DNA of 64,000 nucleotides, taken from Halobacillus litoralis (GTDB lineage Bacteria > Bacillota > Bacilli > Bacillales > Halobacillaceae). Below are positions 1 through 9,700 of this stretch, in pieces (within the stretch, counting starts at the first letter, position 1; every line of letters starts with the position of its first letter). The stretch lies in NCBI RefSeq assembly GCF_009856415.1, contig NZ_WMEZ01000004.1, positions 1-64,000 of the forward strand, given 5' to 3'. The notes under the pieces are model-generated. The model did not search any database. It had not been told where the DNA came from and saw only the letters and a list, made by a program, of their open reading frames with translations. The translations under genes were made by a program, and so were the position numbers.

Positions 1-74
1 TGACCATAGCCGACCGAACCGTTTAAGTATCGACGCACAGCTTGATGTTTCTCGTCATTCGAAAATCTTTTCAA
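1..74 (-). CDS. IS3-family (IS150-like) transposase OrfA, 5' end only
   Basis: Partial gene running off the left edge. On the minus strand a TTG start at 74-72 follows a GGGGG ribosome binding site by about 8 bases and opens a frame reading MKRFSNDEKHQAVRRYLNGS, then VGYG, to the edge. This resembles the first helix-turn-helix of IS3-family OrfA proteins, which typically begin K(Y/F)SNEFK...VV..YL.G..SYG. OrfA binds the terminal repeats of the element and, by frameshifting with OrfB, forms the transposase. The IS150-like terminal sequence directly upstream (to 127) supports the call. Only 24 codons are visible, so the group assignment is inference. Confidence 0.6.
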   Translation of the reverse strand, partial: MKRFSNDEKHQAVRRYLNGSVGYG

Positions 75-127
75 AACAAGTACCCCCTTTTGGTTGGATA
101 AGTGTCCAACTATTGGGGTTCACTTCA
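1..127 (-). mobile_element. Left end of an IS3-family IS150-like insertion sequence
   Basis: Read on the minus strand from 127, the element begins TGAAGTGAACCCC and continues AATAGTTGGACACTT. This is the form of IS150-group termini (TG.AGTG.ACCCC....GTTGGAC). The orfA start follows about 50 bases in. The edge at 127 is exact because the flanking repeat is homologous to the copy at 56218-56387 up to the bases GACGAAGT and then stops. The three bases at 128-130 (ACT on the plus strand) would be the usual 3-bp target duplication. The other end lies outside the window. Confidence 0.7.
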
Positions 128-545
128 ACTTCGTCCTGTGGGGTCTCACCTTGCACTTTTTTCCCGCAGGAGTCTCGCCATTCCCCTCCGCCCCTTTGTC
201 TATCAGTGTCTCGAACCCACTTCCTGTATAAGCAGCTTTTCAGCATGAAGGAGGTTCTCGAATACAAACATCCAAGCTGGAATAGGGTTTTAAGAGCTTG
301 AGATCGAGCACTTTTCAGCGATAGAGCAGTGGTTATGGAAGACGTTCCATGCGTGGAAGAGGGTTCGTTTCTTTCCTACATCGAATGGGGTGGTTGGGAA
401 GCTGCGAGACTCCCGTGGGAGAAGGAGATAGGCGAGATTCCGCAGGACGCAGTCCGAGGAAGCTCGGCGCTTCCCAACCACCCCTGACGCTCAGCCAGGC
501 AACGAATCCCGGAAACATCTCGAAACTGAGTCTTCAACAATCCTG
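128..545 (+). repeat. Composite palindromic repeat, copy A (interrupted by IS)
   Basis: First of three related elements (others at 9197-9652 and 55871-56406). Its layout is the reverse complement of the other two. A type-1 arm in reverse (128 to about 225) is cut off by the IS at 127. A spacer without similarity to the other copies follows. Then comes a type-2 arm in forward orientation (about 358-517), and the outer terminal repeat ATCTCGAAACTGAGTCTTCA at about 518-537. The type-2 arm contains a long hairpin (GGGGTGGTTGGGAAGC with GCGCTTCCCAACCACCCC). Relative to copy C it lacks about 23 bases between two GCT triplets. Open frames across it are by-products of the palindrome; no gene is supported. 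Confidence 0.85.
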
Positions 546-554
546 CTAGTTAGT

Positions 555-591
555 AGAATAACCTTATTCTCTTCTTTGAAGAGAAGGATTA
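555..591 (-). terminator. Terminator after the DUF421 gene
   Basis: Imperfect hairpin with paired segments AATAA..CCTT.CTCTTC and GAAGAG..AAGG.TTATT, read on the minus strand. It begins at the stop codon of the DUF421 gene. It separates that gene from the composite repeat. Confidence 0.5.
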
Positions 592-1281
592 TTTGAATTC
601 GTTGTTTTGGTCGATTTGGACTTCTCCTTGATCGTTGATGGTACATAAGGATATTTCCTCGAAGGAATGGAAGCCTTGTTTTCGTACTTCATTTACGAGC
701 CATTGTTTATTTTTCCGAATCGTTTGGAGCCCACTATATTGCACTTCACCATCAGCAATTAAAACAACGGCATAATCAGAGCTGCCGTCATTCTTTTTTT
801 CAAATACAGAGAGCTTACCCGAGGGCTCCAGAATCGCATAGGCGACGTCTCCGACTTGTTGAATGCCGTGTTCTCGCAACTGTAACAACAAATCATTAAA
901 ATTATATCGCTGCCGCTTCATCTCTTTTTCATCTACTTTCCCATGTTTAATGATGATGGACGGCTTTCCGTCGAACCAATTCCTGAACCGCTGGTTTTTC
1001 AATGAAATCCATGCGCTCCCAATTTGGATCGCGAGGAGGACAGCCATAGGGACGATCGCTTTCCAAATAGCCTCCTCTGGATTTTCAATCAGAAAGACAG
1101 CAATTTCTGCGAGCATGATAAATACGACCAGATCCATAACACTAAGTTCACCAATTTCTCTTTTTCCCATAAAGCGGAAAACAAAAAGGATGATCAAATA
1201 GGTGATAAGTGTGCGAATAATAATGCTGAGTACAAGCACTCCGAGCACAACCTTTCCTAAAGGTTTCCCTCTAGTTAACAT
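589..1281 (-). CDS. yrbG: DUF421 (YetF/YrbG) family membrane protein
   Basis: About 230 residues. Three N-terminal hydrophobic segments (about residues 10-35, 48-65, 70-92) are followed by a soluble domain with the family motifs GKREIGELS near residue 40, KPSIIIKHGK near 105 and R.N..DLL..LRE.GI near 127. The molecular function of the family is not established. The position beside yrzE and yajC matches B. subtilis yrbG. The ATG at 1281 is preferred over the GTG one codon upstream because AGGA lies at workable distance. It is 17 bases downstream of the permease gene and probably cotranscribed with it. Confidence 0.85.
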   Translation of the reverse strand: MLTRGKPLGKVVLGVLVLSIIIRTLITYLIILFVFRFMGKREIGELSVMDLVVFIMLAEIAVFLIENPEEAIWKAIVPMAVLLAIQIGSAWISLKNQRFRNWFDGKPSIIIKHGKVDEKEMKRQRYNFNDLLLQLREHGIQQVGDVAYAILEPSGKLSVFEKKNDGSSDYAVVLIADGEVQYSGLQTIRKNKQWLVNEVRKQGFHSFEEISLCTINDQGEVQIDQNNEFK

Positions 1282-1301
1282 CACCTATTTTTCCTGTTTT
1301 A

Positions 1302-2588
1302 TTAGAGAAATGGAAGCAAATAGCGGAACCAAACATAAATGGATGACACGAGTAAGGAAAGGATTAAAACGGGAAAGCCGTATAGTGAAAACTTAAGAAA
1401 AGGAATCGGTTTGTTATGGCTGGCCGCTAGTCCGGCCACAACCACATTGGCGGATGCCCCGACAAGTGTACCATTTCCTCCAAGACATGCTCCGAGAGCC
1501 AAGGACCACCAGACGGGGTCGACGTTCATCATCCCATACCCTTGTAGCTCCTGCACCACAGGAATCATTGCAGCTACGAACGGTATATTATCGACAACAC
1601 CCGAAAGAATCCCTGCACTCCAAAGCATCACCATCGAGGTGACCGGCATATCTCCACCTGAGATCCACACCATCCCTCTTGCCAATTCGTCGATTACTCC
1701 TACTGTCTCTAATCCTCCTACAAGCATGAACAATCCCATGAAGAAAAATAATGTCACCCATTCGACTTCCTGAAAGACATGTTCCACGTCAAGCTCTTTT
1801 TCTGATAAAAACAGTAATAAAAGAGCTCCACTGACTGCAATAGTCGTTATATCCATGTGGATAAACGGATGCATCATAAAGCCGATAATGGTAAGGAGCA
1901 TGACTGAGATGGATTGAAAGAGCAAGGGAGACATTTTTAAATGTTCTTTTGCATTTACTTTCATTAAGTCTTGGGCTAGTGCGTGATCATACGTAAGCCC
2001 TTGACGGAATAGTAAGATGACGCCTATCGTCACCAGCACAAAAATAATCAACACCACAGGTCCTAGATGATAAAGGAATGATACAAAGCTGAAGTGATCC
2101 ACTGCTTGTCCGATCATAATGTTTGGAGGATCACCGATGAGTGTAGCGGTACCCCCAATGTTGGAGCTGAAAATCGTCATGATCAAATACGGAAACGCAG
2201 GAAGTTTCAAACGATCTACGAGAGTTAATAGCACAGGTACAAACAAGAGGACGGTTGTAACATTATCTAAAAAAGCAGACCCTACCGCTGTAAAAAGCGC
2301 TGTTACGAGCAGAAGTGGAACAGGCCTCCCCTTTACAAGCTGCGCTAACCAAATGGCCAAAAAAGTGAAAATCCCTGTTTTTTTCGTGATGGACACCAAC
2401 ACCATCATAGAAAAGAGAAGGGCAACGGTTTCCCAGTCTATAAAGCCAAAAGCTTGTTCCCACTCATAAATCTTTGTCATTAAAAGAAGTACGCCACCTG
2501 CTACAGCTACCAGTGCACGGTTTAACTTCTCCGTCATAATCAGTACATAGCTAGCTACAAAAATGAGTATTGCGAGTACAGTTGACAT
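1302..2588 (-). CDS. ArsB/NhaD-superfamily ion permease
   Basis: 428 residues, almost entirely hydrophobic, with about ten to eleven membrane segments. The conserved pieces FLDNVTTVLLFVPV (near residue 105), GGTATLIGDPPN (near 145), GVVDNIPFVAAMIP (near 330) and ACLGGNGTLVGASANVV (near 375) are the paired re-entrant DN.(T/P) and G(D/A).(P/A)N motifs of the ion transporter superfamily. ArsB arsenite permeases and NhaD Na+/H+ antiporters share this fold. Substrate cannot be set from sequence. No arsR or arsA is nearby, so a Na+/H+ or anion role is at least as likely as arsenite export. The start follows GGGGAAG. Divergent from yrzE, sharing a 125-bp intergenic region. Confidence 0.8.
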   Translation of the reverse strand: MSTVLAILIFVASYVLIMTEKLNRALVAVAGGVLLLMTKIYEWEQAFGFIDWETVALLFSMMVLVSITKKTGIFTFLAIWLAQLVKGRPVPLLLVTALFTAVGSAFLDNVTTVLLFVPVLLTLVDRLKLPAFPYLIMTIFSSNIGGTATLIGDPPNIMIGQAVDHFSFVSFLYHLGPVVLIIFVLVTIGVILLFRQGLTYDHALAQDLMKVNAKEHLKMSPLLFQSISVMLLTIIGFMMHPFIHMDITTIAVSGALLLLFLSEKELDVEHVFQEVEWVTLFFFMGLFMLVGGLETVGVIDELARGMVWISGGDMPVTSMVMLWSAGILSGVVDNIPFVAAMIPVVQELQGYGMMNVDPVWWSLALGACLGGNGTLVGASANVVVAGLAASHNKPIPFLKFSLYGFPVLILSLLVSSIYVWFRYLLPFL

Positions 2589-2713
2589 AGATCTTCCCCT
2601 TTTTGGACGGACTTTACTAATACTTATTCAAGTCCAGAGGAAAATATCTGCTTCTATCTCTAGAGTTTTCATGCATATAGATAAAAGTGACAAGCATATC
2701 GAGGGGGGATAGG

Positions 2714-3097
2714 ATGAAAAAGCTATTGTCAGGGGTCCTGGGGTACGGAGTCGGCTCTATTTTTATTCTCATGATTGTGTTTGCTGGCGTGTTAGCACTT
2801 TTACTAAGGTTCACTGGAATGGAATATGAGACGCTCAACCAAATGGCATTAGTCGCCGGCATTAGCATACTCGCCATTGGTGGCATGATGGCTGCTTATA
2901 AGGGTGAACAGAAGGGTTGGCTCTCTGGAGGGATGACAGGGCTGATTTTTGTCAGTGCCATGATTTTATTTCAGGTCATTTTTGAAAACTCATGGGTTTC
3001 CCTGCCTCAATTGAGCTATTTCGGAGGACTGGTTCTTGCGGCCTGGTTTGGGGGAATGATAGGGGTCAACCTACCACGTAAAACCGTAAAAAGATGA
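2714..3097 (+). CDS. yrzE: TIGR04086-family membrane protein (YrzE)
   Basis: 127 residues with four predicted membrane helices (about 8-30, 42-58, 68-86, 96-116) and a short basic C-terminus. The position next to yrbG and yajC agrees with B. subtilis yrzE; function unknown. The ATG at 2714 follows a strong GAGGGGGGAT site, so this start is preferred to upstream in-frame codons. One of very few plus-strand genes in the window; it ends in a hairpin shared with the convergent yajC. Confidence 0.8.
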   Translation: MKKLLSGVLGYGVGSIFILMIVFAGVLALLLRFTGMEYETLNQMALVAGISILAIGGMMAAYKGEQKGWLSGGMTGLIFVSAMILFQVIFENSWVSLPQLSYFGGLVLAAWFGGMIGVNLPRKTVKR

Positions 3098-3107
3098 GGG
3101 TATGAAA

Positions 3108-3137
3108 AATCCCGCTACAAGGTTATGTAGCGGGATT
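3108..3137. terminator. Bidirectional terminator between yrzE and yajC
   Basis: Perfect 12-bp stem AATCCCGCTACA/TGTAGCGGGATT with a 6-base loop. It is A-rich before and T-rich after, and sits between two convergent genes. Confidence 0.8.
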
Positions 3138-3145
3138 GCATTTGA

Positions 3146-3403
3146 TTAGCTCAATTTTTCACGTACGGAAGAACGATCGAATTTCAGTTGAGTACCATCT
3201 TGTACAGAAATCACAAGACTACCTTCATCAATCGCATGAATCGTTCCGTGAAGTCCTCCGATTGTTATAACTCTATCGCCTTTTTGGAGGTCCGACTGCA
3301 TTTGTTGTACTTGCTTCTGTTTCTTTTGCTGCGGTCGAATCAATAGGAAATAGAAAATGACAAACATTAGAATAATTGGCAGTAAACCTACTAATGTATC
3401 CAT
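3146..3403 (-). CDS. yajC: Preprotein translocase accessory subunit YajC
   Basis: 85 residues: one N-terminal membrane helix (about 4-22), the typical IRPQQKKQK stretch directly after it, and a small beta domain containing GD.VITIGGLHGTI. YajC associates with the SecDF complex at the membrane; its exact role is not settled. Length matches B. subtilis YrbF. Last gene of the ruvAB-queA-tgt-yajC group, 15 bases after tgt. Start supported by AAAGGGGG. Confidence 0.92.
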   Translation of the reverse strand: MDTLVGLLPIILMFVIFYFLLIRPQQKKQKQVQQMQSDLQKGDRVITIGGLHGTIHAIDEGSLVISVQDGTQLKFDRSSVREKLS

Positions 3404-3418
3404 TTATTTTCCCCCTTT

Positions 3419-4570
<1,152 letters not shown>

Positions 4571-4589
4571 TCACTGTTGATCCATAAGA

Positions 4590-5615
4590 TCATTTTATGA
4601 ACATCGCATCTCCAAAACTAAAGAAACGATACCTTTCTTCTACTGCCTGTTTATAGGCTTCCAAAATAAAATCGCGTCCGGCAAATGCGCTCACCAACAT
4701 GATTAATGTGGACTTCGGCAAATGGAAGTTTGTAATTAATCCATCGATGGCCTTTAGCTTTTGAGGAGGATAAATGAAGATATCCGTCCAACCACTAGCC
4801 TCTTTGAATGTTCCGTAATCACGGATGATGGTCTCAAGAGTTCTGGTGGAGGTCGTCCCGACAGAGATAATTCTTCCACCTTTTTCTTTGACCGCATTCA
4901 GTTGATTCGCTGAGTCTTCACTTAGCTGATAGAATTCTGCATGCATATCGTGTTCCTCAACCTGATCCACACTGACGGGCCGGAAAGTTCCAAGCCCCAC
5001 ATGTAGTGTCAAATACACGAGTCCAATCCCCTTCGCCTGCAAATCCTTTAACAGCTCTTCTGTAAAGTGCAAACCAGCAGTAGGAGCAGCTGCTGATCCT
5101 TCTTCTTTTGCATAAACGGTCTGATAACGGTCTCTATCCGACAACTGCTCTTTAATATACGGAGGCAAAGGCATCTCTCCTAGAGATTCCAATACTTCAA
5201 GGAAAATTCCTTCGTAACTGAATTTAACCTTGCGTCCTCCGTGTTCTTGCAATTCCGTACATTCGGCTATAAGCTTTCCTTCACCGAAGACAATCTTCGT
5301 ACCGACTTTTACCTTTTTGGCCGGTTTGACAAGAACATCCCATTCATCGTCTTCAGTCTGGTGAAGAAGCAAGACTTCTACTTTCCCACCGGTCCCTTCT
5401 TTGGCACCGTAAAGCCGAGCAGGTAAAACCTTTGTGTCATTCAAGACAAGGCAGTCGCCTTTTTCTAAGTAATCGGTAATTTGAGAAAAATGCCGATGTT
5501 CAATGGTTTGTTCTGTACGGTCACAAACCATGAGCCGGGAAGCTGTCCGATCTTCTAATGGAACTTGAGCGATCAGCTCCTCCGGCAAATCAAAATCGTA
5601 TTGCTTAATATCCAT
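4590..5615 (-). CDS. queA: S-adenosylmethionine:tRNA ribosyltransferase-isomerase
   Basis: 341 residues, usual length. Transfers and isomerises the ribosyl moiety of SAM onto preQ1-tRNA to form epoxyqueuosine. Recognised by the N-terminal [13 protein letters not shown] and by [32 protein letters not shown] near residue 170, HVGLGTF and [15 protein letters not shown]. Between yrzS and tgt in the same minus-strand operon; GGGGATT upstream of the ATG. Confidence 0.97.
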   Translation of the reverse strand: MDIKQYDFDLPEELIAQVPLEDRTASRLMVCDRTEQTIEHRHFSQITDYLEKGDCLVLNDTKVLPARLYGAKEGTGGKVEVLLLHQTEDDEWDVLVKPAKKVKVGTKIVFGEGKLIAECTELQEHGGRKVKFSYEGIFLEVLESLGEMPLPPYIKEQLSDRDRYQTVYAKEEGSAAAPTAGLHFTEELLKDLQAKGIGLVYLTLHVGLGTFRPVSVDQVEEHDMHAEFYQLSEDSANQLNAVKEKGGRIISVGTTSTRTLETIIRDYGTFKEASGWTDIFIYPPQKLKAIDGLITNFHLPKSTLIMLVSAFAGRDFILEAYKQAVEERYRFFSFGDAMFIK

Positions 5616-5644
5616 GTGAATCCCCTATTCTTATGTTTAATGTA

Positions 5645-5842
5645 TCAAAATTTTCTTATGAAATAGAAAATTAACGAAAGGACAATGCTCACGATAATGG
5701 AAGTCATAATAGGAAAATAAAACGTAACGTTCCCTTTTTTAAAGCTGAGATCACCTGGTAATTTTCCAAATATACTCCATAGTATACCGATCAATATGAA
5801 CACAATCCCTATAACAATAAAGATTTTACCAAAGCCCGTCAA
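5645..5842 (-). CDS. yrzS: DUF2905 small membrane protein (YrzS-like)
   Basis: 65 residues with two membrane helices (about 5-24 and 44-62) around a short [15 protein letters not shown] segment, characteristic of DUF2905. Starts with TTG overlapping the ruvB stop as TTGA, so translation is probably coupled; GGAGG lies upstream inside ruvB. Function unknown. The same gene lies between ruvB and queA in B. subtilis. Confidence 0.85.
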   Translation of the reverse strand: MTGFGKIFIVIGIVFILIGILWSIFGKLPGDLSFKKGNVTFYFPIMTSIIVSIVLSLIFYFIRKF

Positions 5843-6843
5843 GAGCCAGGCACCTCCCTGTTAAAGTGAGCGTAAGCTTTTGGTGTGACCACCCGTCCTC
5901 TAGGTGTTCGCTGGATATAACCGATCTGCAACAAGAAAGGCTCATAAACATCTTCAATGGTCTGAGGTTCCTCCCCGATCGTTGCGGCTATCGTATCCAA
6001 GCCTACGGGACCTCCCTGGAAGCTGTCCATGATCCCCTTAAGCAATTTGTGATCGATGAAGTCAAGACCTTCCGCATCGACTTGAAGCATCTCCAGCGCT
6101 TCCTGTGTCGTTTCCTTGTTGATAATGTTCTCACCTTTCACCTGAGCAATGTCGCGGACACGCTTCAATAGACGGTTGGCAATCCTAGGGGTACCTCTGG
6201 AACGACGTGCGACCTCTACGGCTGCTGCACGATCGATTTCTACAGAGAAGATTTCTGCTGTCCGCTCTACGATCGAACAAAGCGCTTTAGTATCGTAATA
6301 TTCCAACCGGCTGTGCACCCCGAAACGATCCCGGAGTGGTGCGGAAAGCAACCCGGCTCGAGTTGTAGCACCAACCAGCGTGAAAGGCGGAAGATCAAGT
6401 CTTACCGAGCGGGCGCTTGGTCCTGTTCCTACAACAATATCAAGACAGAAATCTTCCATTGCAGGGTAAAGGACTTCTTCTACAGAGCGGGGAAGGCGGT
6501 GGATTTCATCAATGAAAAGGACATCCCCGGGTTCCAAAGAAGACAGAATCGCTGCTAAATCCCCGGCTCTCTCAATCGCCGGACCAGCCGTTGTCCGAAA
6601 CTGGACGCCCATTTCATTAGCAATGATTGAAGCAAGTGTTGTTTTACCTAACCCAGGAGGGCCATACAACAGCGCGTGATCAAGCGGCTCGTTTCGCATT
6701 TTAGCCGCTTCAATGAAGATGCTTAGATTATTTTTCACCTGATCTTGACCAATATACTGCTTCAGTGTTTCTGGTCGTAAACTAAGCTCAATCTCCTGAT
6801 CCGTCTCCTGTTGTTCTCCAGATATCATGCGATCTTCCAACAT
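5839..6843 (-). CDS. ruvB: Holliday junction branch migration ATPase RuvB
   Basis: 334 residues. AAA+ motor that drives branch migration with RuvA. Walker [10 protein letters not shown] at 61-69, Walker B FIDEIHRL near 110, sensor 1 GATTRAG near 155, arginine finger region SAPLRDRFG near 167, and a C-terminal winged-helix DNA-binding domain ending [14 protein letters not shown]. Follows ruvA by 15 bases. Firmicutes lack RuvC, so RecU is the expected resolvase, not seen here. Confidence 0.97.
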   Translation of the reverse strand: MLEDRMISGEQQETDQEIELSLRPETLKQYIGQDQVKNNLSIFIEAAKMRNEPLDHALLYGPPGLGKTTLASIIANEMGVQFRTTAGPAIERAGDLAAILSSLEPGDVLFIDEIHRLPRSVEEVLYPAMEDFCLDIVVGTGPSARSVRLDLPPFTLVGATTRAGLLSAPLRDRFGVHSRLEYYDTKALCSIVERTAEIFSVEIDRAAAVEVARRSRGTPRIANRLLKRVRDIAQVKGENIINKETTQEALEMLQVDAEGLDFIDHKLLKGIMDSFQGGPVGLDTIAATIGEEPQTIEDVYEPFLLQIGYIQRTPRGRVVTPKAYAHFNREVPGS

Positions 6844-6858
6844 TCATCCCTCCTCACC

Positions 6859-7476
6859 TTAAGATTTCATCAGTAGTTGCAGCCCTTGTCTGACATAATC
6901 ATCCACGCTGCCATGTTTGGCTTTTTCAAGTTCTGTACGGACAAACTTCACTTCTTTTTCTGTATAGCCTAAAGCCTTTAAAGCTTCGATTGCGTCGTCT
7001 ACTACAGCCCTTTTTTCTTTCGAGGTCAAATCCTCCTGATAGAAAAGGGTGTCCTCATTATCTTCGTCAGGAAGCCAGACGATCAGCTTTCCTTTCAAAT
7101 CCAGAATCATCTGACGGGCCGTCTTCTTACCGACCCCTGGAAATTTCGTTAAGTATTTATCGTCTTCTTGCTCAATGGCCGAAACGAATTCAGGTACGCT
7201 GACTGTACCAAGAATGGCAAGAGCTCCTTTTGGTCCAATCCCGGAAACGTTCAGTAATTGAGCGAATAGTTGCTTGTCTTCTTTTTTCTTAAAACCGTAT
7301 AGCGACTGGTTATCTTCTCTTATATAGTGGTACGTATGTACTTTGACTTCCTTGTTCATTGCCTCTTGAAAATGATATGGATTTGCGCATAGCACTTCGT
7401 ATCCTATGCCGCCTGTTTCTATAATAATCGACCCTTCATCGAGTGTCGTCAATTGACCTTTTACGTAACTAATCAT
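6859..7476 (-). CDS. ruvA: Holliday junction DNA helicase subunit RuvA
   Basis: 205 residues: N-terminal OB fold (1-62), tandem helix-hairpin-helix motifs (LLNVSGIGPKGALAIL and LTKFPGVGKKTARQMILDL, about 70-125) that grip junction DNA, an acidic linker, and C-terminal domain III (about 155-205, ALKALGYTEKEV) that contacts RuvB. First gene of its operon; the region upstream to the bofC terminator should hold the promoter. Confidence 0.97.
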   Translation of the reverse strand: MISYVKGQLTTLDEGSIIIETGGIGYEVLCANPYHFQEAMNKEVKVHTYHYIREDNQSLYGFKKKEDKQLFAQLLNVSGIGPKGALAILGTVSVPEFVSAIEQEDDKYLTKFPGVGKKTARQMILDLKGKLIVWLPDEDNEDTLFYQEDLTSKEKRAVVDDAIEALKALGYTEKEVKFVRTELEKAKHGSVDDYVRQGLQLLMKS

Positions 7477-7578
7477 TGTAAAATTCCCTCTCTACCCTTT
7501 ATTGCTATCCTTCCTATTGTAACATACAAGCACATGTTCGCCCATGGTTATAAGCCGTGAATCCCCTTTGAAACGGCA

Positions 7579-7610
7579 TAAAACAGCCACAACAATTTGT
7601 GGCTGTTTTA
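7579..7610 (-). terminator. Terminator downstream of bofC
   Basis: 13-bp perfect stem TAAAACAGCCACA/TGTGGCTGTTTTA with a 6-base loop, eight bases past the bofC stop. The T tail on the minus strand is short. Confidence 0.7.
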
Positions 7611-7617
7611 ACGTTTT

Positions 7618-8187
7618 TTATACTTCCTCTTGTTTTGAGAATTGACGAACGACTTGCTCAAAGTGACGATGATCCTTGATTTTAATGCCCTGTTTCAATT
7701 CATTCTCTCTTTTTGTCTCTAACGGCTTAATCGGTACAGGTTTAAAGGATTCGATCACCTTCCCTTGATCGGGCAATCCTTGAAAAACGGCTAACTCCCC
7801 ATCTTCTGTCAATCCAAAGTAGCCCGTCTGTTTTGTCAAAGGGGATATATCATCGACTCCCCTTTGAAAAACGACTCTGTCCAACTGCTGTTCTTCAACC
7901 GTCCACCCCTCATAGGAGGCCCAGAAATCCATCATAGACCAAATGGTTTCTTCTTTCTTGGTCGTTTCTGTCACACCATCTATATAATGCTCCTTCAAAA
8001 TGACCGTCAGTTTCAAAGGTTCAGGCTTCACCAGAGTTTCCACTGATTCGGATTGCTTATCTTTGCCTTGGATAACTCTTTGAGGCGTGTTATCTTTAAA
8101 GGTTTTCGGTAGAGCTTGGTCGATCAACGACCAACTCAATACGGCAACGCCTATGGTTAACCCAACAATCAAGGCCCATCGTTTCAT
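7618..8187 (-). CDS. bofC: BofC, forespore regulator of intercompartmental signalling
   Basis: 189 residues. N-terminal hydrophobic signal or anchor (about 4-22), then a soluble domain with the BofC pattern VILKEHYIDG (about 60-75) and a C-terminal domain with DD.SPL.K..GYFGL. In B. subtilis BofC is made in the forespore and tunes SpoIVB, which triggers SpoIVFB cleavage of pro-sigmaK. The target complex spoIVFA/FB is encoded at 19236-20853. Monocistronic here, flanked by hairpins. Confidence 0.85.
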   Translation of the reverse strand: MKRWALIVGLTIGVAVLSWSLIDQALPKTFKDNTPQRVIQGKDKQSESVETLVKPEPLKLTVILKEHYIDGVTETTKKEETIWSMMDFWASYEGWTVEEQQLDRVVFQRGVDDISPLTKQTGYFGLTEDGELAVFQGLPDQGKVIESFKPVPIKPLETKRENELKQGIKIKDHRHFEQVVRQFSKQEEV

Positions 8188-8210
8188 GACAGGATCCCCC
8201 CTAAATAAAA

Positions 8211-8249
8211 ATAACTTCTGTTTCTAGTGTGTCCAGAAACAGAAGTTAT
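8211..8249 (-). terminator. Terminator of yebC
   Basis: 15-bp perfect stem ATAACTTCTGTTTCT/AGAAACAGAAGTTAT with a 9-base loop. A T-rich tail follows on the minus strand. Confidence 0.85.
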
Positions 8250-8267
8250 TATCATAGCAACGGGAGA

Positions 8268-9020
8268 TCACGATAATTTTTCAAGAATCGCTTCATCTGC
8301 ATCGAGGTTGTGATAGACTTCTTGAACGTCGTCATTATCCTCGAGCATATCAATCAGTTTCAACATTTTTTCCACGCCTTCTTCGCCAAGCTCCGTATAA
8401 GTTTCAGGAATCATGGTCACTTCACTCGTGGTAAACGCATATCCACTAGACTCCAGAGCCTGTTTTACATCGGAAAAAGATTCAGGATTTGTATAAATTT
8501 CAAATTGTTCTTCTGTTGTTTCCATTTCCTCTGCACCGGCTTCTATAACTTCAAGCATCATTTCTTCTTCATCCGCTTCTGTTGTTTCCCTGTCTATGAC
8601 AAGATAACCTGACCGGTTGAACATGAAGGAGACGCAGCCATTTTCACCTAAATTGCCATCATTTTTATTGAAAGCATGTCTGACGTCTGCAGCCGTACGG
8701 TTTTTGTTATCCGTCAATACTTTAACCATAACCGCTACTCCGCCGGGACCGTATCCTTCATACGTATATTCTTCATAATTGACACCGTCAAGATCTCCTG
8801 TCGCTTTCTTAATGGCGCGATCGATATTATCTTTCGGCATATTGTTTGATCTTGCTTTATCTACAGCTATACGAAGGGCAGGATTGGTTTCTTGGTCCCC
8901 GCCTCCTTGTTTCGCTGCCATGAAAATCTCACGAGCAAGCTTCATGAAGAGTTTTCCGCGTTTCGCATCTTGAGCACCTTTCCGATGCTTGATATTACTC
9001 CATTTTGAATGGCCAGCCAT
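8268..9020 (-). CDS. yebC: YebC/PmpR (TACO1) family protein
   Basis: 250 residues starting [20 protein letters not shown], the hallmark N-terminus, so the ATG at 9020 (GGAGAATGTCC upstream) is chosen over earlier in-frame codons. Contains [30 protein letters not shown] and ENGCVSFMF. Family members have been described as DNA-binding regulators (PmpR) and, more recently, as ribosome-associated factors that relieve stalling. Corresponds to B. subtilis yrbC. Confidence 0.93.
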   Translation of the reverse strand: MAGHSKWSNIKHRKGAQDAKRGKLFMKLAREIFMAAKQGGGDQETNPALRIAVDKARSNNMPKDNIDRAIKKATGDLDGVNYEEYTYEGYGPGGVAVMVKVLTDNKNRTAADVRHAFNKNDGNLGENGCVSFMFNRSGYLVIDRETTEADEEEMMLEVIEAGAEEMETTEEQFEIYTNPESFSDVKQALESSGYAFTTSEVTMIPETYTELGEEGVEKMLKLIDMLEDNDDVQEVYHNLDADEAILEKLS

Positions 9021-9070
9021 TGGACATTCTCCTCTCCCAAACAAATCTTTATTCATTCTTTGTATTTTTT

Positions 9071-9086
9071 CGTAAGTATACTTACG
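9071..9086. promoter_or_regulatory. Perfect 16-bp palindrome upstream of yebC
   Basis: CGTAAGTATACTTACG is a perfect dyad about 50 bases before the yebC start. Its centre contains TATACT, which on the minus strand could be a -10 element, so a regulator bound here would cover the promoter. No known operator consensus is matched with certainty. Confidence 0.4.
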
Positions 9087-9196
9087 CATATGACTCTATG
9101 CTTAAATATATCACAATCCCCAATCTTCTTTAAAGCAACACCTTTTCTTCTCTCTACGACACTGTTCCATCTCATTGTAAGTATTAGATAAGCTTC

Positions 9197-9652
9197 CGAT
9201 TGTGGAAGACTGAGTCTCGAGATAACCGGGGTTCGTTTGCTTTTTTTGAGCGTCAGGGGTGGCTGGGAAGCTACTCGCTTTCCAACCACCCCATTCCATG
9301 TGGAACAGAAACGAACCCCTATATCAAGAGGAGGGGTGTTTACACTATACTCAGAAGTAGGGATAAGGGGCTCTATACCATGCTTCCGAGCTTTGAATGA
9401 CTCCTGAAGAGGATATGATATTATCCATTTTGCTTGAATATACCAGCAGCGTTTCCAGACATAGTTTCGAGACACTTACATGGCAAAGGGGCGGAGGGGA
9501 ATGGCGAGACTCCTGCGGGAAGAGAGTCCTAGGTGAGACCCCACAGGACGGAGTCCGAAGAGGCTCAACGCGCTCCCGCGGAAAGCGAGTGATTCCCCGC
9601 AGCCCCCATCCACTCAACAAAAGTCTCGAAACTGAGTCTTCAAGAATCCTGC
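9197..9652 (+). repeat. Composite palindromic repeat, copy B
   Basis: Left terminal repeat GAAGACTGAGTCTCGAGA (about 9205-9222). A shortened type-2 arm in reverse runs to about 9320: outer stem GGGGTTCGTTT/AAACGAACCCC, inner stem GGGGTGGCTGGGAAGC/GCTTTCCAACCACCCC. An unconserved spacer (about 9321-9460) follows. A complete type-1 arm (9464-9632) is closed by GTTTCGAGAC/GTCTCGAAAC and contains GGCGAGACTCCTGCGGGA, GTGAGACCCCACAGGACG, GGAAAGCGAGTGATTCCCCGC. The right terminal repeat is TCTCGAAACTGAGTCTTCAA. The two 25-base ends agree as inverted repeats at about 21 positions. It fills most of the gene-free stretch between coxA-like and yebC; nothing else is evident at 9087-9196. Confidence 0.85.
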
Positions 9653-9700
9653 CATATACTTTAATAACTCATCATCCAAGTCATTCTATGCAGACAACGT

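Noticed and set aside
128-545. Copy A as part of the IS element itself
   Set aside because: Copies B and C have the same sequence without any IS, and the IS terminus ends cleanly at 127.
9053-9475. Open reading frames of 60-140 codons across the composite repeats, on both strands (also at 55738-56142, 55931-56419 and 113-549)
   Set aside because: They arise from GC-rich palindromes lacking stops, differ between copies, have no ribosome binding site and give no recognisable protein.
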